From Leptotrichia hongkongensis (GTDB lineage: Bacteria; Fusobacteriota; Fusobacteriia; Fusobacteriales; Leptotrichiaceae): a DNA stretch of 63,161 nt. Numbering within the stretch: the stretch's first letter is position 1; the number at the start of each line of letters is the position of its first letter. Below are positions 43,771 through 52,633 of this stretch, piece after piece. A model generated the notes under the pieces. That model was not told the DNA's origin. It saw only the letters and a list, made by a program, of their open reading frames with translations, and made no database searches. The position numbers and the translations under genes are program-made. The stretch spans positions 1-63,161 of the forward strand of contig NZ_JBGORW010000011.1 of assembly GCF_041538065.1 (NCBI RefSeq). The letters run 5' to 3'.

Positions 43771-45666
43771 TTACTGATTTTCAAATCCACCCGTATAAAG
43801 CTGATAATAAGTTCCTTTTTGTGCAATCAGTTCATCGTGATTTCCGCGCTCGATAATTCTTCCTTGATCAAGTACCATTATTACATCGGAATTTTTGATA
43901 GTTGAAAGTCTGTGGGCGATTACAAACACTGTTCTTCCCACCATCAACTTATCCATTCCTTCCTGCACGATTTTTTCTGTTCTTGTATCAATGCTTGAAG
44001 TTGCTTCATCCAGAATTAAGACTGGCGGGTCAGCGATTGCTGCTCTTGCTATTGACAATAATTGCCGCTGCCCTTGTGAAAGGCTGGAACCGTCACCGCT
44101 TAAGTAAGTGTCGTAGCCTTGTGGCAAGTGTTTTATAAAATGGTCAGCATTGGCAAGTTTTGCAGCTGCATACACTTCTTCATCTGTTGCATCAAGTTTT
44201 CCATATCTAATGTTGTCGGCAACTGTTCCAGAAAATAAGTGTGTGTCCTGTAATACAATTCCAAGCGATTCTCTTAAATCCTGTTTTTTTATTTTTTCAA
44301 TGTTAATTCCATCATATCGGATTTTTCCGGAGTTAATATCGTAAAATCTGTTAATTAAGTTTGTAATTGTAGTTTTCCCAGCTCCTGTTGCACCAACGAA
44401 GGCAATTTTTTCTCCCAGCTTTGCATAAAGATTAATATTATGAAGTATTGTCTTTTCATCATTGTATCCAAATGTTACATCTTCAAAAACAACATCTCCC
44501 ATTAGTCTTTCATAAGAAATCGTTCCATCAGAATGCGGATATTTCCAAGCCCATGCACCTGTGTGCTTCTCAGTTTCTGTAATATTTCCATTTTCATCAA
44601 TATTTGCGTTTACAAGAGTTACATAGCCGTTATCTTGTTCAGGTGTCTGATCTAACAGGCTAAATACTCTTTGAGCTCCAGCCGATGCCAATATTACTGA
44701 CGTTAATTGCTGTGCAATTTGTGAAACAGGCTGGTTTATTACTTTTATAAACTGCAAGAACGATACAAGTCCTCCGATTGTAAAGCCTGCAATATTATTA
44801 AACACAATTATTGAGCCAAGAACTGCTGTAAGTACAAAGTTTATATTTCCAAGATTTCCAACAGCAGGACCTAAAATATTTGCAAATTTCATAGCATTGT
44901 TCGCTCTATTAAATAGTGCCGTATTCAGCTTATTAAAACGTTCATCAGCTTTTTTCTCGTATGAAAATACTTTTACAACTTTCAATCCTTCTATCATTTC
45001 TTCCACATATCCATTAACAATCCCGATATTTCTTTGTTGAGCAGTATAGTTTTTTGAACTTTTTGAAGAAATAGTTTTTGTTGTAATAATCATAATAATA
45101 ATCATTATTACTACGAAAATTGCTAGTGGAATATTTAATATAAACATTGAAATAAGAACACTTACAATTGTAATAATTGAAGATATTACTTGTGACAGGC
45201 TTTCAGCCATCATATTTCTTAAAGCGTCAATATCACTTGAATAAACACTCATTATATCTCCATGTGCATTTGTATCAAAATATTTTATGGGAAGCGACTC
45301 CATATGTATAAATACATCATCTCTTAATTTTTTTAATGTTCCCTGTGCAGCATAAATCATAAATATTTCATAAATATATGTACAAATTACTGATGCACCA
45401 TATACAACTGCCATTTTTAAAATTAGGTTCACAAGCTCTTTGATAAAGTTAGGATTATTTTTACCAATGTTAGGAATAATGATTCCATCAATCAATTCTT
45501 TTGAATACATTGTCCCAATAACCATTCCAAATGAACTCAAGCAAATAAATACAATAACAAATAGCGTCTGTATTTTATAATGCTTAAACATATATCCTAA
45601 TAATCGGATTAATCCTTTTATCTGATTTCGTGATTGCGAATTTTCAGCTTTTTTATTTTTACTCAT
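43771..45666 (-). CDS. ABC exporter half, consensus ATPase site (631 residues)
   Basis: Six membrane helices (about 30-320) then the ATPase domain. All catalytic motifs are intact: Walker A GATGAGKTTI (about 424-433), signature LSQGQRQLL, Walker B VLILDEATSSID with catalytic Glu, and H-loop IAHRLSTI. A charged insertion of about 40 residues (NANIDENGNITETEKHTG, about 345-382) separates the two domains and is unusual. It overlaps its partner by one base (TAATG). Together they should form a heterodimeric exporter of the BmrCD/TM287-288 type. Substrate unknown, lipids or drugs likely. Confidence 0.93.
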   Translation of the reverse strand: MSKNKKAENSQSRNQIKGLIRLLGYMFKHYKIQTLFVIVFICLSSFGMVIGTMYSKELIDGIIIPNIGKNNPNFIKELVNLILKMAVVYGASVICTYIYEIFMIYAAQGTLKKLRDDVFIHMESLPIKYFDTNAHGDIMSVYSSDIDALRNMMAESLSQVISSIITIVSVLISMFILNIPLAIFVVIMIIIMIITTKTISSKSSKNYTAQQRNIGIVNGYVEEMIEGLKVVKVFSYEKKADERFNKLNTALFNRANNAMKFANILGPAVGNLGNINFVLTAVLGSIIVFNNIAGFTIGGLVSFLQFIKVINQPVSQIAQQLTSVILASAGAQRVFSLLDQTPEQDNGYVTLVNANIDENGNITETEKHTGAWAWKYPHSDGTISYERLMGDVVFEDVTFGYNDEKTILHNINLYAKLGEKIAFVGATGAGKTTITNLINRFYDINSGKIRYDGINIEKIKKQDLRESLGIVLQDTHLFSGTVADNIRYGKLDATDEEVYAAAKLANADHFIKHLPQGYDTYLSGDGSSLSQGQRQLLSIARAAIADPPVLILDEATSSIDTRTEKIVQEGMDKLMVGRTVFVIAHRLSTIKNSDVIMVLDQGRIIERGNHDELIAQKGTYYQLYTGGFENQ

Positions 45667-47405
45667 TATTTGTCACTCCCTTCTGTCTGGGATTCATAAA
45701 CTTCACGATATACTTTACTTGTTTTAAGTAATTCATCGTGTGTCCCTACTGCTGTTATAACTCCGTCTTCCAGAACCAATATCTTATCAGAATCTTTTAT
45801 TGATGATACTCTTTGTCCGATAATAATTTTTGTAATGTGCGGTAATTCATTTTTAAATGCTTCTCTTATTAGTTTGTCTGTCTTTGTGTCAACTGCACTT
45901 GTAGAATCATCTAAAATTAATATTTTGGGAGATTTTAGCAAGGCTCTGGCTATACAAAGCCTTTGTCTTTGACCTCCAGATACGTTTGCTCCTCCACGTT
46001 CAATACGGGTATCATATTTTTTAGGAAATTTCTGAATGAATTCATCAGCCTGTGCCAATTTACAGGCATGTTCCATTTCCTCATCGGTTGCATTTTCATT
46101 TCCCCAACGTAAATTATCCTTTATAGTTCCTGAAAACAGCACATTTTTTTGAAGAACCATCGCTACATTGTCTCTAAGCGTCTTTATATCATAATCCTTT
46201 ACATTTACTCCGCCAACCAAAAGTTCTCCATCCAGAACATCGTATAGTCTTGGAATTAACTGAACAAGAGCTGATTTTGCACTTCCAGTTCCCCCAATAA
46301 TTCCAATAGTTTCTCCAGACTTTATTTCTAGATTTATTTTTGTCAAATTCAGCACATCAGGATTATTACTGTAACTGAAATCCACGTTTTTAAACACTAT
46401 TGAACCATCTTTCACCTCTGTTATCCCATTTTCAGGATTTTTAATACTTGGCTCTTCATCTAGAACCATCACAATTCTATCTCCAGATGCTCTTGAAAAC
46501 ACAATATTTACAAGCATCATTGCAAGCATAAGAAGACTCATAAGAATATTGGTTGTATAAGCAAAAAGGCTTGTAAGCTGTCCTGTCGTCAGCTCATTTA
46601 CAACAATCATCTTTGCTCCAAACCATGAAAGCAGTAAAATACACCCAAATACTGTTATTTGCATTACAGGAGATACAAATATTATAATTCTTTCCCCTTT
46701 TAATAACATATTTTTCAAATTTTCAGTAGCCTTCTTAAATTTATTAGTTTCATATTTTTCACGAATATACGCTTTTACAACACGAATACCATTAATGTTT
46801 TCCTGAAGGCTGGAATTTATGTCATCATACTTTTTAATTGCAGCTGTAAAAATCGGATGTACCTTAAAAATAACAAAGACTAAAAAACTTCCTAAAAACA
46901 AAACTGCAACAATAAATATCATTGACAACTTTGGACTTATCATAAATGACATAAATATTGCTACGCACATCATAAGTGGAGCCCTTACAAATCCTCTGAT
47001 TAACATTTGAAATGAATTCTGAATGTTATTAACATCTGTCGTAAATCTTGTAATCAGTCCAGCTGTAGAAAATTTATCAATATTAGTGAATGAAAAGGAC
47101 TGTATTTTAGAAAATAAATCTTTTCTCAAGTTTTTAGCAAATCCAGCTGAAGCATAAGAAGCATATTTACTAGCTTGTATTCCACATAACAACGACAACA
47201 TCGCCACTCCAAACGTTGCAAGTCCCATTATAACAATAAACTTCATATCTCCCTTGCCATCATTTCCATTCAGTCCACTGTCAATAATTACAGCCATAAG
47301 TGTTGGAATAAGCATTTCAAAAATAACTTCTATTCCAATAAATATTGGCGAAATTAACGCACTTCTTTTATACTCTCCAAGACGGGAAAATATTTTTTTT
47401 AACAT
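45666..47405 (-). CDS. ABC exporter half, degenerate ATPase site (579 residues)
   Basis: Start chosen at MLKKIFSRLGEYKR (ATG 47405, after GAGG). Six membrane helices (about 15-300) and an ATPase domain with a degenerate set of catalytic residues: Walker A is GGTGSAKSAL, the catalytic Glu is Asp in ILILDDSTSAVD, and the H-loop His is Gln in IGQRVSSI. The signature is VSGGQRQRLC. This is the known pattern of the non-catalytic subunit in heterodimeric exporters (as in TM287), so it pairs with the 631-residue protein next to it. It is the first gene of the two. Confidence 0.93.
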   Translation of the reverse strand: MLKKIFSRLGEYKRSALISPIFIGIEVIFEMLIPTLMAVIIDSGLNGNDGKGDMKFIVIMGLATFGVAMLSLLCGIQASKYASYASAGFAKNLRKDLFSKIQSFSFTNIDKFSTAGLITRFTTDVNNIQNSFQMLIRGFVRAPLMMCVAIFMSFMISPKLSMIFIVAVLFLGSFLVFVIFKVHPIFTAAIKKYDDINSSLQENINGIRVVKAYIREKYETNKFKKATENLKNMLLKGERIIIFVSPVMQITVFGCILLLSWFGAKMIVVNELTTGQLTSLFAYTTNILMSLLMLAMMLVNIVFSRASGDRIVMVLDEEPSIKNPENGITEVKDGSIVFKNVDFSYSNNPDVLNLTKINLEIKSGETIGIIGGTGSAKSALVQLIPRLYDVLDGELLVGGVNVKDYDIKTLRDNVAMVLQKNVLFSGTIKDNLRWGNENATDEEMEHACKLAQADEFIQKFPKKYDTRIERGGANVSGGQRQRLCIARALLKSPKILILDDSTSAVDTKTDKLIREAFKNELPHITKIIIGQRVSSIKDSDKILVLEDGVITAVGTHDELLKTSKVYREVYESQTEGSDK

Positions 47406-47467
47406 ATAAATAAACACCTCTTCCTTTCTTTATTTTTTCGTTTTTATTTAATACTTATACAAATTTA

Positions 47468-47529
47468 AAAGCACGAAACTTATTAAAGAAAATAAAAAAA
47501 TCAATTTCATTAATAAATTTCAGTGCTTT
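47468..47529. terminator. Long hairpin terminator between esterase and ABC exporter genes
   Basis: Arms AAAGCACGAAACTTATTAA (47468-47486) and TTAATAAATTTCAGTGCTTT (47510-47529) pair over about 19 positions with one bulge. It lies just past the esterase stop. On the minus strand T-rich sequence follows. Confidence 0.7.
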
Positions 47530-47559
47530 CTATTTGTTATTAAAATCAAATAATTATGC

Positions 47560-48297
47560 TTAAATATCTAAATGTTCTATAAAATATCTTATCTGCAATT
47601 TCCACCAATACCAGTCATGAGCCACATCGTGTCCCCAGAAATCCGTCCATGCTGGAACTTGCTTTTCATAAAGAATATGAGCCAGTTCTCTGTTACTTGG
47701 CAGTAATTCTTCTTCCCATGCTCCCTGTCCAATACATATAATAATATTTCTCTTTCTATATATATCTAAATAAGGATGATTCCATGGCATATTTTTCAGA
47801 AAGTCAACAACAGAGTTATTATAAACCAAATCATCTTTATAATCTCCAAAAAACATTGAAGCATCAAACATTCCACTTAGTGAAATTAACGTTTCAAATA
47901 ATTCAGGCCTACGGAAAAATAAAATTCCTGCATGTGCTCCTCCCATGCTGCATCCTGTAACAATAATATCACTTCTCCAAGAGATATCCTGTATTCTAGG
48001 AACAAATTCATTTGCAATAAAATTATACCATTTTTCCTGCATTTCTATTCTGTATCTTGGATTTCCATTAAAATCTGACCAGCTTTCCTTGTCAATACTT
48101 CCTACACAGAATAATTGCAACCTTCCTTGTTCAATATAGTCTGACAGCACATCTACCATCCCAAATTCTTCATACTGGTTACAATCTCCATCTTGTGAAG
48201 GAAATACCAGCACCGGCTTCCCAGCGTGTCCATATCTCTTGTATTCCACTTCCCGACCAAGATGATAGCTATATTCTTTTTTATATTCTATTTGCAT
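47560..48297 (-). CDS. Esterase D-type alpha/beta hydrolase
   Basis: 245 residues, cytoplasmic, no signal peptide. The nucleophile elbow is GCSMGGAHAG (Ser near residue 116). The His of the triad is likely in FWGHDVAHDWYWW near the end. The N-terminal half (VLVFPSQDGDCNQYEEF and FCVGSIDKESW) matches the putative esterase family (Est/FrsA-like PF00756). It follows the ATP-grasp gene by 27 bases, a pairing that suggests one pathway. It may hydrolyse the ligase product, or release a carrier. Substrate unknown. Confidence 0.85.
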   Translation of the reverse strand: MQIEYKKEYSYHLGREVEYKRYGHAGKPVLVFPSQDGDCNQYEEFGMVDVLSDYIEQGRLQLFCVGSIDKESWSDFNGNPRYRIEMQEKWYNFIANEFVPRIQDISWRSDIIVTGCSMGGAHAGILFFRRPELFETLISLSGMFDASMFFGDYKDDLVYNNSVVDFLKNMPWNHPYLDIYRKRNIIICIGQGAWEEELLPSNRELAHILYEKQVPAWTDFWGHDVAHDWYWWKLQIRYFIEHLDI

Positions 48298-48324
48298 TCT
48301 TTCTCCTTGTGATTTTATTTATTT

Positions 48325-49530
48325 TTATTCTTCTATTTTTTTGTGTACGAAATCTATAAATTCTTCCATTTCCTCTTTTGTTTTAAATTTTGCTGTGTAC
48401 ATATAGTTTCCCATTGCTCCTGAAAAAATATCTGGCATTCTTTCATCCATCACAATCGCATTTCCATATTTCTGCTTAATTTCATCGTGAGAATGAATAT
48501 AATTTCTATTATCACGGCGACTTGCATAAACACAATAATTTTTTTCTATATCTTCATTTAATTTAGCCTTCTCGATTTTATCAAATGCAATCATATCAGC
48601 CCAGATTTGATAAACATCAGTATTGTTGGCGTAATTGTACATATCAGGTGTGTATCCTCCTGCAGGACGCATATTTGCTTCTAGTCCTACATAATCTCCT
48701 TTTTTACCGAGTCCTTTTTTATCTTTATTTAGTTTAAAAAATTCCAGATGCACAAACCTGCTTTTTACTCCAAAGCCTTTCACAGCTCGTCTTCCTGCAT
48801 CTAGTAATTTTTCAGGCATTTCCTTTTCTACATAATAAAATACATCTAGTTTTTCATTTACAATATCCATAACAGCAGGCTCAACAATTCCTGTTTCAAA
48901 AATAGGATTTCCATTGGAATCAATAACTGCGTCATAAGATACTAAATCTCCGTCAACATATTCTTCCATAATATATTTTACATTTTCATTACGAGTTTCA
49001 AAAAATTCCTTCAATTCTTTTTCATTGTTAATTTTACGAGTATCGCTCGCACCGACACCATTATCAGGCTTAACAACTACTGGATATCCTACTTTATCAA
49101 TAAATTTCTTTGCTTTTTCATACGTTGTAACCAATGAAAAATCTGCAGCTGGTATTTCTCCTTTTTTATATGCCTTCTTCATCTTAGATTTTTCTTTTAT
49201 ATTTTCAATTTTATCAGCTTTTATTCCAGTTCTAATATTAAAATCTGAACGAAGCCTTGCATCCTGTACAAGCCAGTATTCATTATTAGACTCAAGCCAA
49301 TCTATTTTCCCATATTTATATGTAAAAAAAGCAACCGCTTTTAAAACTTCGTCATAATTTTCAAGGCTAGAAACTTTATAATACTCTGTCAAGTTATCTT
49401 TTAGTTTTTGATCCAATTGATCGTATTCTATATCTGCAATTCCTAATACATTTACTCCATTTTGTTTTAATCTATCGCAAAATTCACAGTTAGTTTTTGG
49501 AAATTGTGGTGAAATGTAAACAAAATTCAT
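48325..49530 (-). CDS. ATP-grasp ligase (carboxylate-amine type)
   Basis: 401 residues, start MNFVYISPQFPKTNCEFCDR at ATG 49530, nine bases after AAGGAG. An ATG three codons earlier touches the ribosome site. It has a pre-ATP-grasp domain (1-120) and an ATP-grasp domain: FSLVTTYEKAKKFIDK, KPDNGVGASDTRKI (phosphate loop, about 168-181), YIMEEYVDGDLVSYDAVID and the metal-binding GLEANMRPAGGYTPDM (about 292-307). It resembles carbamoyl-phosphate-synthase-like or D-Ala-D-Ala-type ligases that join an amine or amino acid to a carboxylate. It heads a two-gene unit with an esterase. Substrate unknown. Confidence 0.85.
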   Translation of the reverse strand: MNFVYISPQFPKTNCEFCDRLKQNGVNVLGIADIEYDQLDQKLKDNLTEYYKVSSLENYDEVLKAVAFFTYKYGKIDWLESNNEYWLVQDARLRSDFNIRTGIKADKIENIKEKSKMKKAYKKGEIPAADFSLVTTYEKAKKFIDKVGYPVVVKPDNGVGASDTRKINNEKELKEFFETRNENVKYIMEEYVDGDLVSYDAVIDSNGNPIFETGIVEPAVMDIVNEKLDVFYYVEKEMPEKLLDAGRRAVKGFGVKSRFVHLEFFKLNKDKKGLGKKGDYVGLEANMRPAGGYTPDMYNYANNTDVYQIWADMIAFDKIEKAKLNEDIEKNYCVYASRRDNRNYIHSHDEIKQKYGNAIVMDERMPDIFSGAMGNYMYTAKFKTKEEMEEFIDFVHKKIEE

Positions 49531-49706
49531 AATACTCATCTCCTTCGACTGTTAAAATAATTTAATTTCATAAACTTCTGTAATCCGCTTTTTTAGTGAT
49601 TTGTATTATTATAACATAATTTTTGAAAAAATGTAAATACTAATCTTTTGTATTTTTTCTCATACTTAAAATAACAAATTTGCTTTTTGAATTATAAATA
49701 ATAAAA

Positions 49707-49739
49707 AACTACACCTTTTATTTTGTTTTAGGTGCAGTT
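49707..49739 (-). terminator. Terminator of the aminotransferase gene
   Basis: On the minus strand AACTGCACCT pairs with AGGTGTAGTT (one G-U) followed by TTTTTATTA. Confidence 0.85.
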
Positions 49740-49752
49740 AACTTTTTATTTA

Positions 49753-50961
49753 TTATTTTCCTTTATTATATTCTTCTAATGCTTTTTTTAACACTTTCAT
49801 TCCATTTTCAATTTCAATCAGGTTATGTGTACAGAAAGAAAATCTCGCTTCCTTCGTACCTTTTCCTAGCGTTGTATAAAATCCAGGACCTGGTGCAAAT
49901 GATAGTGTCTGATTTTCATATCTGAATTCTGTCAATAGCCAAATTGCAAATTTTTCAATATCATCTACTGGTAATTCAGCAATCAGATATAACGCACTGC
50001 TTGGTTTGTATGTTACAACTCCTGGTATTTTTATAATATTGTTATAAATCATATCACGTCTTACTTTATATTCCAGTTTCGTATTATCAATGTAAGTATC
50101 CAAAGTATTTATAAGATTTGTACTTGCATATTGCTCGATTGTTGAAACTGATAATCTTGCTTGGCAGAATTTTAGAGCTTGTGATAAAAAGTCTCTATTT
50201 TTTGAGGCAATCACTCCGATTCTTGCTCCACATGCACTATAATGCTTTGAAATACTGTCAACTAAAATTACTCTGTCTTTAATTTCAGGAATCGACATAA
50301 ATGACTGATAACTTTTTTCGATTTCTTCATCATAAATAAATTGTCTGTAGACTTCATCAGTAATAATATACAAATCATGTTTTATTGCAATATCTCTTAT
50401 TAGATCCATTTCTTCTTTCCTAAATACAATTCCAGTCGGATTGCTCGGATTTGAAAACATTATAGCCTTTGTTTTTGGAGTAATTAATTTTTCAATTTCT
50501 TCTCTTTTTGGCAAGTGATAATGATTTTCAATTGAAGTTTCAATCGGAACTAATTTTGCATCAGCAATTCTCAAAAAACTATCATAATTTGTATAATATG
50601 GCTCAGGAACCAAAACTTCGTCTCCCGGATTACAAATTGTTTGTAATGTAATCTGAATTGCCTCACTTCCACCTTGAGTAATCAAGATATCCTCAGGTAA
50701 AATATCAATTCCTACTTTTGCATAAGATTTTGAAAATGATTCTCTCAATTCCATTATCCCAGCCGAATTCGTATATTTAACAATTTTTTCCTTATAATTA
50801 TTAAGTCCTTCAAAAAATGTATCTGGTGTCTCTACATCAGGCTGTCCTATATGCAGCTGATATACCTTCACGCCAGATCTTATAGCTTCATCAATATATG
50901 GAACTAATTTTCTGATTGGTGAATAATGCATATTTATAACTCTGTTTGAAAATTTTTTCAT
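49753..50961 (-). CDS. PLP-dependent aminotransferase, class I/II
   Basis: 402 residues, fold-type I. Binds pyridoxal phosphate through the Lys in VDSISKHYSACGARIGV (near residue 232) with the Arg in the same block. The substrate/cofactor segments ITQGGSEAIQITLQ, SNPSNPTG and ITDEVYRQFIYDEE are present. A typical aspartate or aromatic aminotransferase, or an alanine-type enzyme. The specific amino acid cannot be told. It stands alone with a terminator. It does not join the ATP-grasp/esterase unit. Confidence 0.9.
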   Translation of the reverse strand: MKKFSNRVINMHYSPIRKLVPYIDEAIRSGVKVYQLHIGQPDVETPDTFFEGLNNYKEKIVKYTNSAGIMELRESFSKSYAKVGIDILPEDILITQGGSEAIQITLQTICNPGDEVLVPEPYYTNYDSFLRIADAKLVPIETSIENHYHLPKREEIEKLITPKTKAIMFSNPSNPTGIVFRKEEMDLIRDIAIKHDLYIITDEVYRQFIYDEEIEKSYQSFMSIPEIKDRVILVDSISKHYSACGARIGVIASKNRDFLSQALKFCQARLSVSTIEQYASTNLINTLDTYIDNTKLEYKVRRDMIYNNIIKIPGVVTYKPSSALYLIAELPVDDIEKFAIWLLTEFRYENQTLSFAPGPGFYTTLGKGTKEARFSFCTHNLIEIENGMKVLKKALEEYNKGK

Positions 50962-50990
50962 TTTTAATGTTCCTTTCTTATGTAATTAGA

Positions 50991-51959
50991 TTATTTATTA
51001 TTATATCTCTCATTCAATGCTTTTAAAATTGCAAATGTTTCTAAATCAAGTTTTCCATCATAGTTTGAAGGTCTAAAATGATACTGAAAAACTTTTATTA
51101 CATTTTTTGTCTGCTCATCCCATCTTCCAGTAGAGCTAATTGTATATCCAAATTTAGAAAATTCAGCCTGCACTGTCGATGCTGGCAAAGTATTCCAAGT
51201 ATCTGCATATTCAGACTCGTATGCTAATTTTCTTGCATTGTCATACCACATTCCTATATTGTATTTTTTGTATAATTCTTCCCAAGGGAATAGTGGACCT
51301 GGATCAGGCTTTCTTTGTGGGGCAATGTCTGAATGTCCTAAAATATTCGTTGCAGGAATTTCATATTTATCCGCCAAATATTTTACAAGCACTGCCACTT
51401 CCTTAATTTGAAAATCTTTAAATGGCTCAAAACTTCCGCTTACGTTTCCACTGTTAACAATTTCTATTCCAACTGAACTGTCATTTAAATTTTTACTTGT
51501 TTTCCATTCACTTACTCCAGCATGCCATGCTCTTTTGTTTTCATCTACCAAATAAAATACAGGATCATTTTTTTGATCAGATATTAAATAATGAGCACTT
51601 ACCTCATTGTTTGTCAAAGCTCTTAAAGAACCATCTCTATTCATTGCAGTATAATGCAAAATTATGAATCTTTGTCTATAATTTTGACCTGTTGAAGTAT
51701 ATGAAGAGTCTATTGTTATTGAACCTGCTGTATTTTTAATTGTGTCAATTCCTCCTCTTGAAACATTTGTAGGATTCGTTTTCGGTTTATTATTCTCATT
51801 TCCGTTAGATTGATTTTTTGTCACATTTCCATTATCATCAACTTTTATTTCTATTGGCTTTTGAACGTCTTTTGAGACATTTTGATTATGTGCATTCAAA
51901 ATATTTCCAACAGATAGTATTGATGCTAAAAATAACAATTTTGCTATATTTTTTTTCAT
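50991..51959 (-). CDS. N-acetylmuramoyl-L-alanine amidase (AmiD-like) with PG-binding domain
   Basis: A secreted peptidoglycan amidase, 322 residues. The start is MKKNIAKLLFLASILSVG at 51959, preceded by AGGAGG; a longer frame upstream is not used. The signal peptide is cut near NAHNQ. A Pro/Asn-rich linker (about 30-70) leads to the Amidase_2 domain with zinc ligands His in ILHYTAMN, His in RAWHAGVSEW, and His/Asp in LGHSDIAPQRKPDPG (about 210-225). The C-terminal 60 residues (YTISSTGRWDEQTKNVIKVF) are a peptidoglycan-binding domain. It follows a cluster of envelope genes. Confidence 0.92.
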   Translation of the reverse strand: MKKNIAKLLFLASILSVGNILNAHNQNVSKDVQKPIEIKVDDNGNVTKNQSNGNENNKPKTNPTNVSRGGIDTIKNTAGSITIDSSYTSTGQNYRQRFIILHYTAMNRDGSLRALTNNEVSAHYLISDQKNDPVFYLVDENKRAWHAGVSEWKTSKNLNDSSVGIEIVNSGNVSGSFEPFKDFQIKEVAVLVKYLADKYEIPATNILGHSDIAPQRKPDPGPLFPWEELYKKYNIGMWYDNARKLAYESEYADTWNTLPASTVQAEFSKFGYTISSTGRWDEQTKNVIKVFQYHFRPSNYDGKLDLETFAILKALNERYNNK

Positions 51960-52000
51960 TTTACTTATCTCCTCCTGCTTAAAAATTATTTTAATCAAAT

Positions 52001-52630
52001 TTATTTTGTAACCTTTTCTTTGTAATGCCTATCATTATTATCTTTTAAAAGCAAGTAATAAATAATAGCCAAAATAGCAATAACAATTCTCATAATTGCA
52101 GTAACATTTCCGTCAAAATCAAGCCATATCATTATAGAAACTATAAAATTTATAACTGATACAATTATCAAAAATATATTTCTTCTGCTTGCAGCAATAA
52201 AACCAAATACTATTGATGAAAAAATAAACAAGACTCTCGTTCCACCAACAAGCCAAACATAAGAGTTTACAGTTGAAACTGTATCGTTAATATATGGCGA
52301 ACTTTGCAAGATTACACGTGAAATATCTACACAAATTAAACTTATTATGAATATTGAAAAACAGATTATCAAATCTCTTATATCTTTTTTTACTTCTTTT
52401 TCTGCTATTTCTTTTTTATCATCAAATTTAATATCTTTATTTTCTAGATAAAAGACAGAATAAAATAGCATAATCCAAAAAATCACTTCCATTACACCAA
52501 GCCAAGTTGATATTTGGAAAAGCTTGTCATTTGTGTATTCATTGAAAATAGAATTATAAAAACTGTGATTTGCAAGTATATAGAAAAAAGATACTATTAT
52601 TGCTACTACTTTTTTATAATAGAAAAACAT
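52001..52630 (-). CDS. Hypothetical membrane protein, 209 residues
   Basis: Five or six predicted membrane helices (for example AIIVSFFYILANHSF, VMEVIFWIMLFYSVFY, LIICFSIFIISLICVDI, VLFIFSSIVFGFIAASR, MRIVIAILAIIYYLLL). Its family is not recognised. Three bases separate it from the TPR gene upstream and its ribosome site lies in that gene's tail, so the two are coupled. The C-terminal cytoplasmic end is Lys/Asp-rich. Confidence 0.7.
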   Translation of the reverse strand: MFFYYKKVVAIIVSFFYILANHSFYNSIFNEYTNDKLFQISTWLGVMEVIFWIMLFYSVFYLENKDIKFDDKKEIAEKEVKKDIRDLIICFSIFIISLICVDISRVILQSSPYINDTVSTVNSYVWLVGGTRVLFIFSSIVFGFIAASRRNIFLIIVSVINFIVSIMIWLDFDGNVTAIMRIVIAILAIIYYLLLKDNNDRHYKEKVTK

Positions 52631-52633
52631 AAT

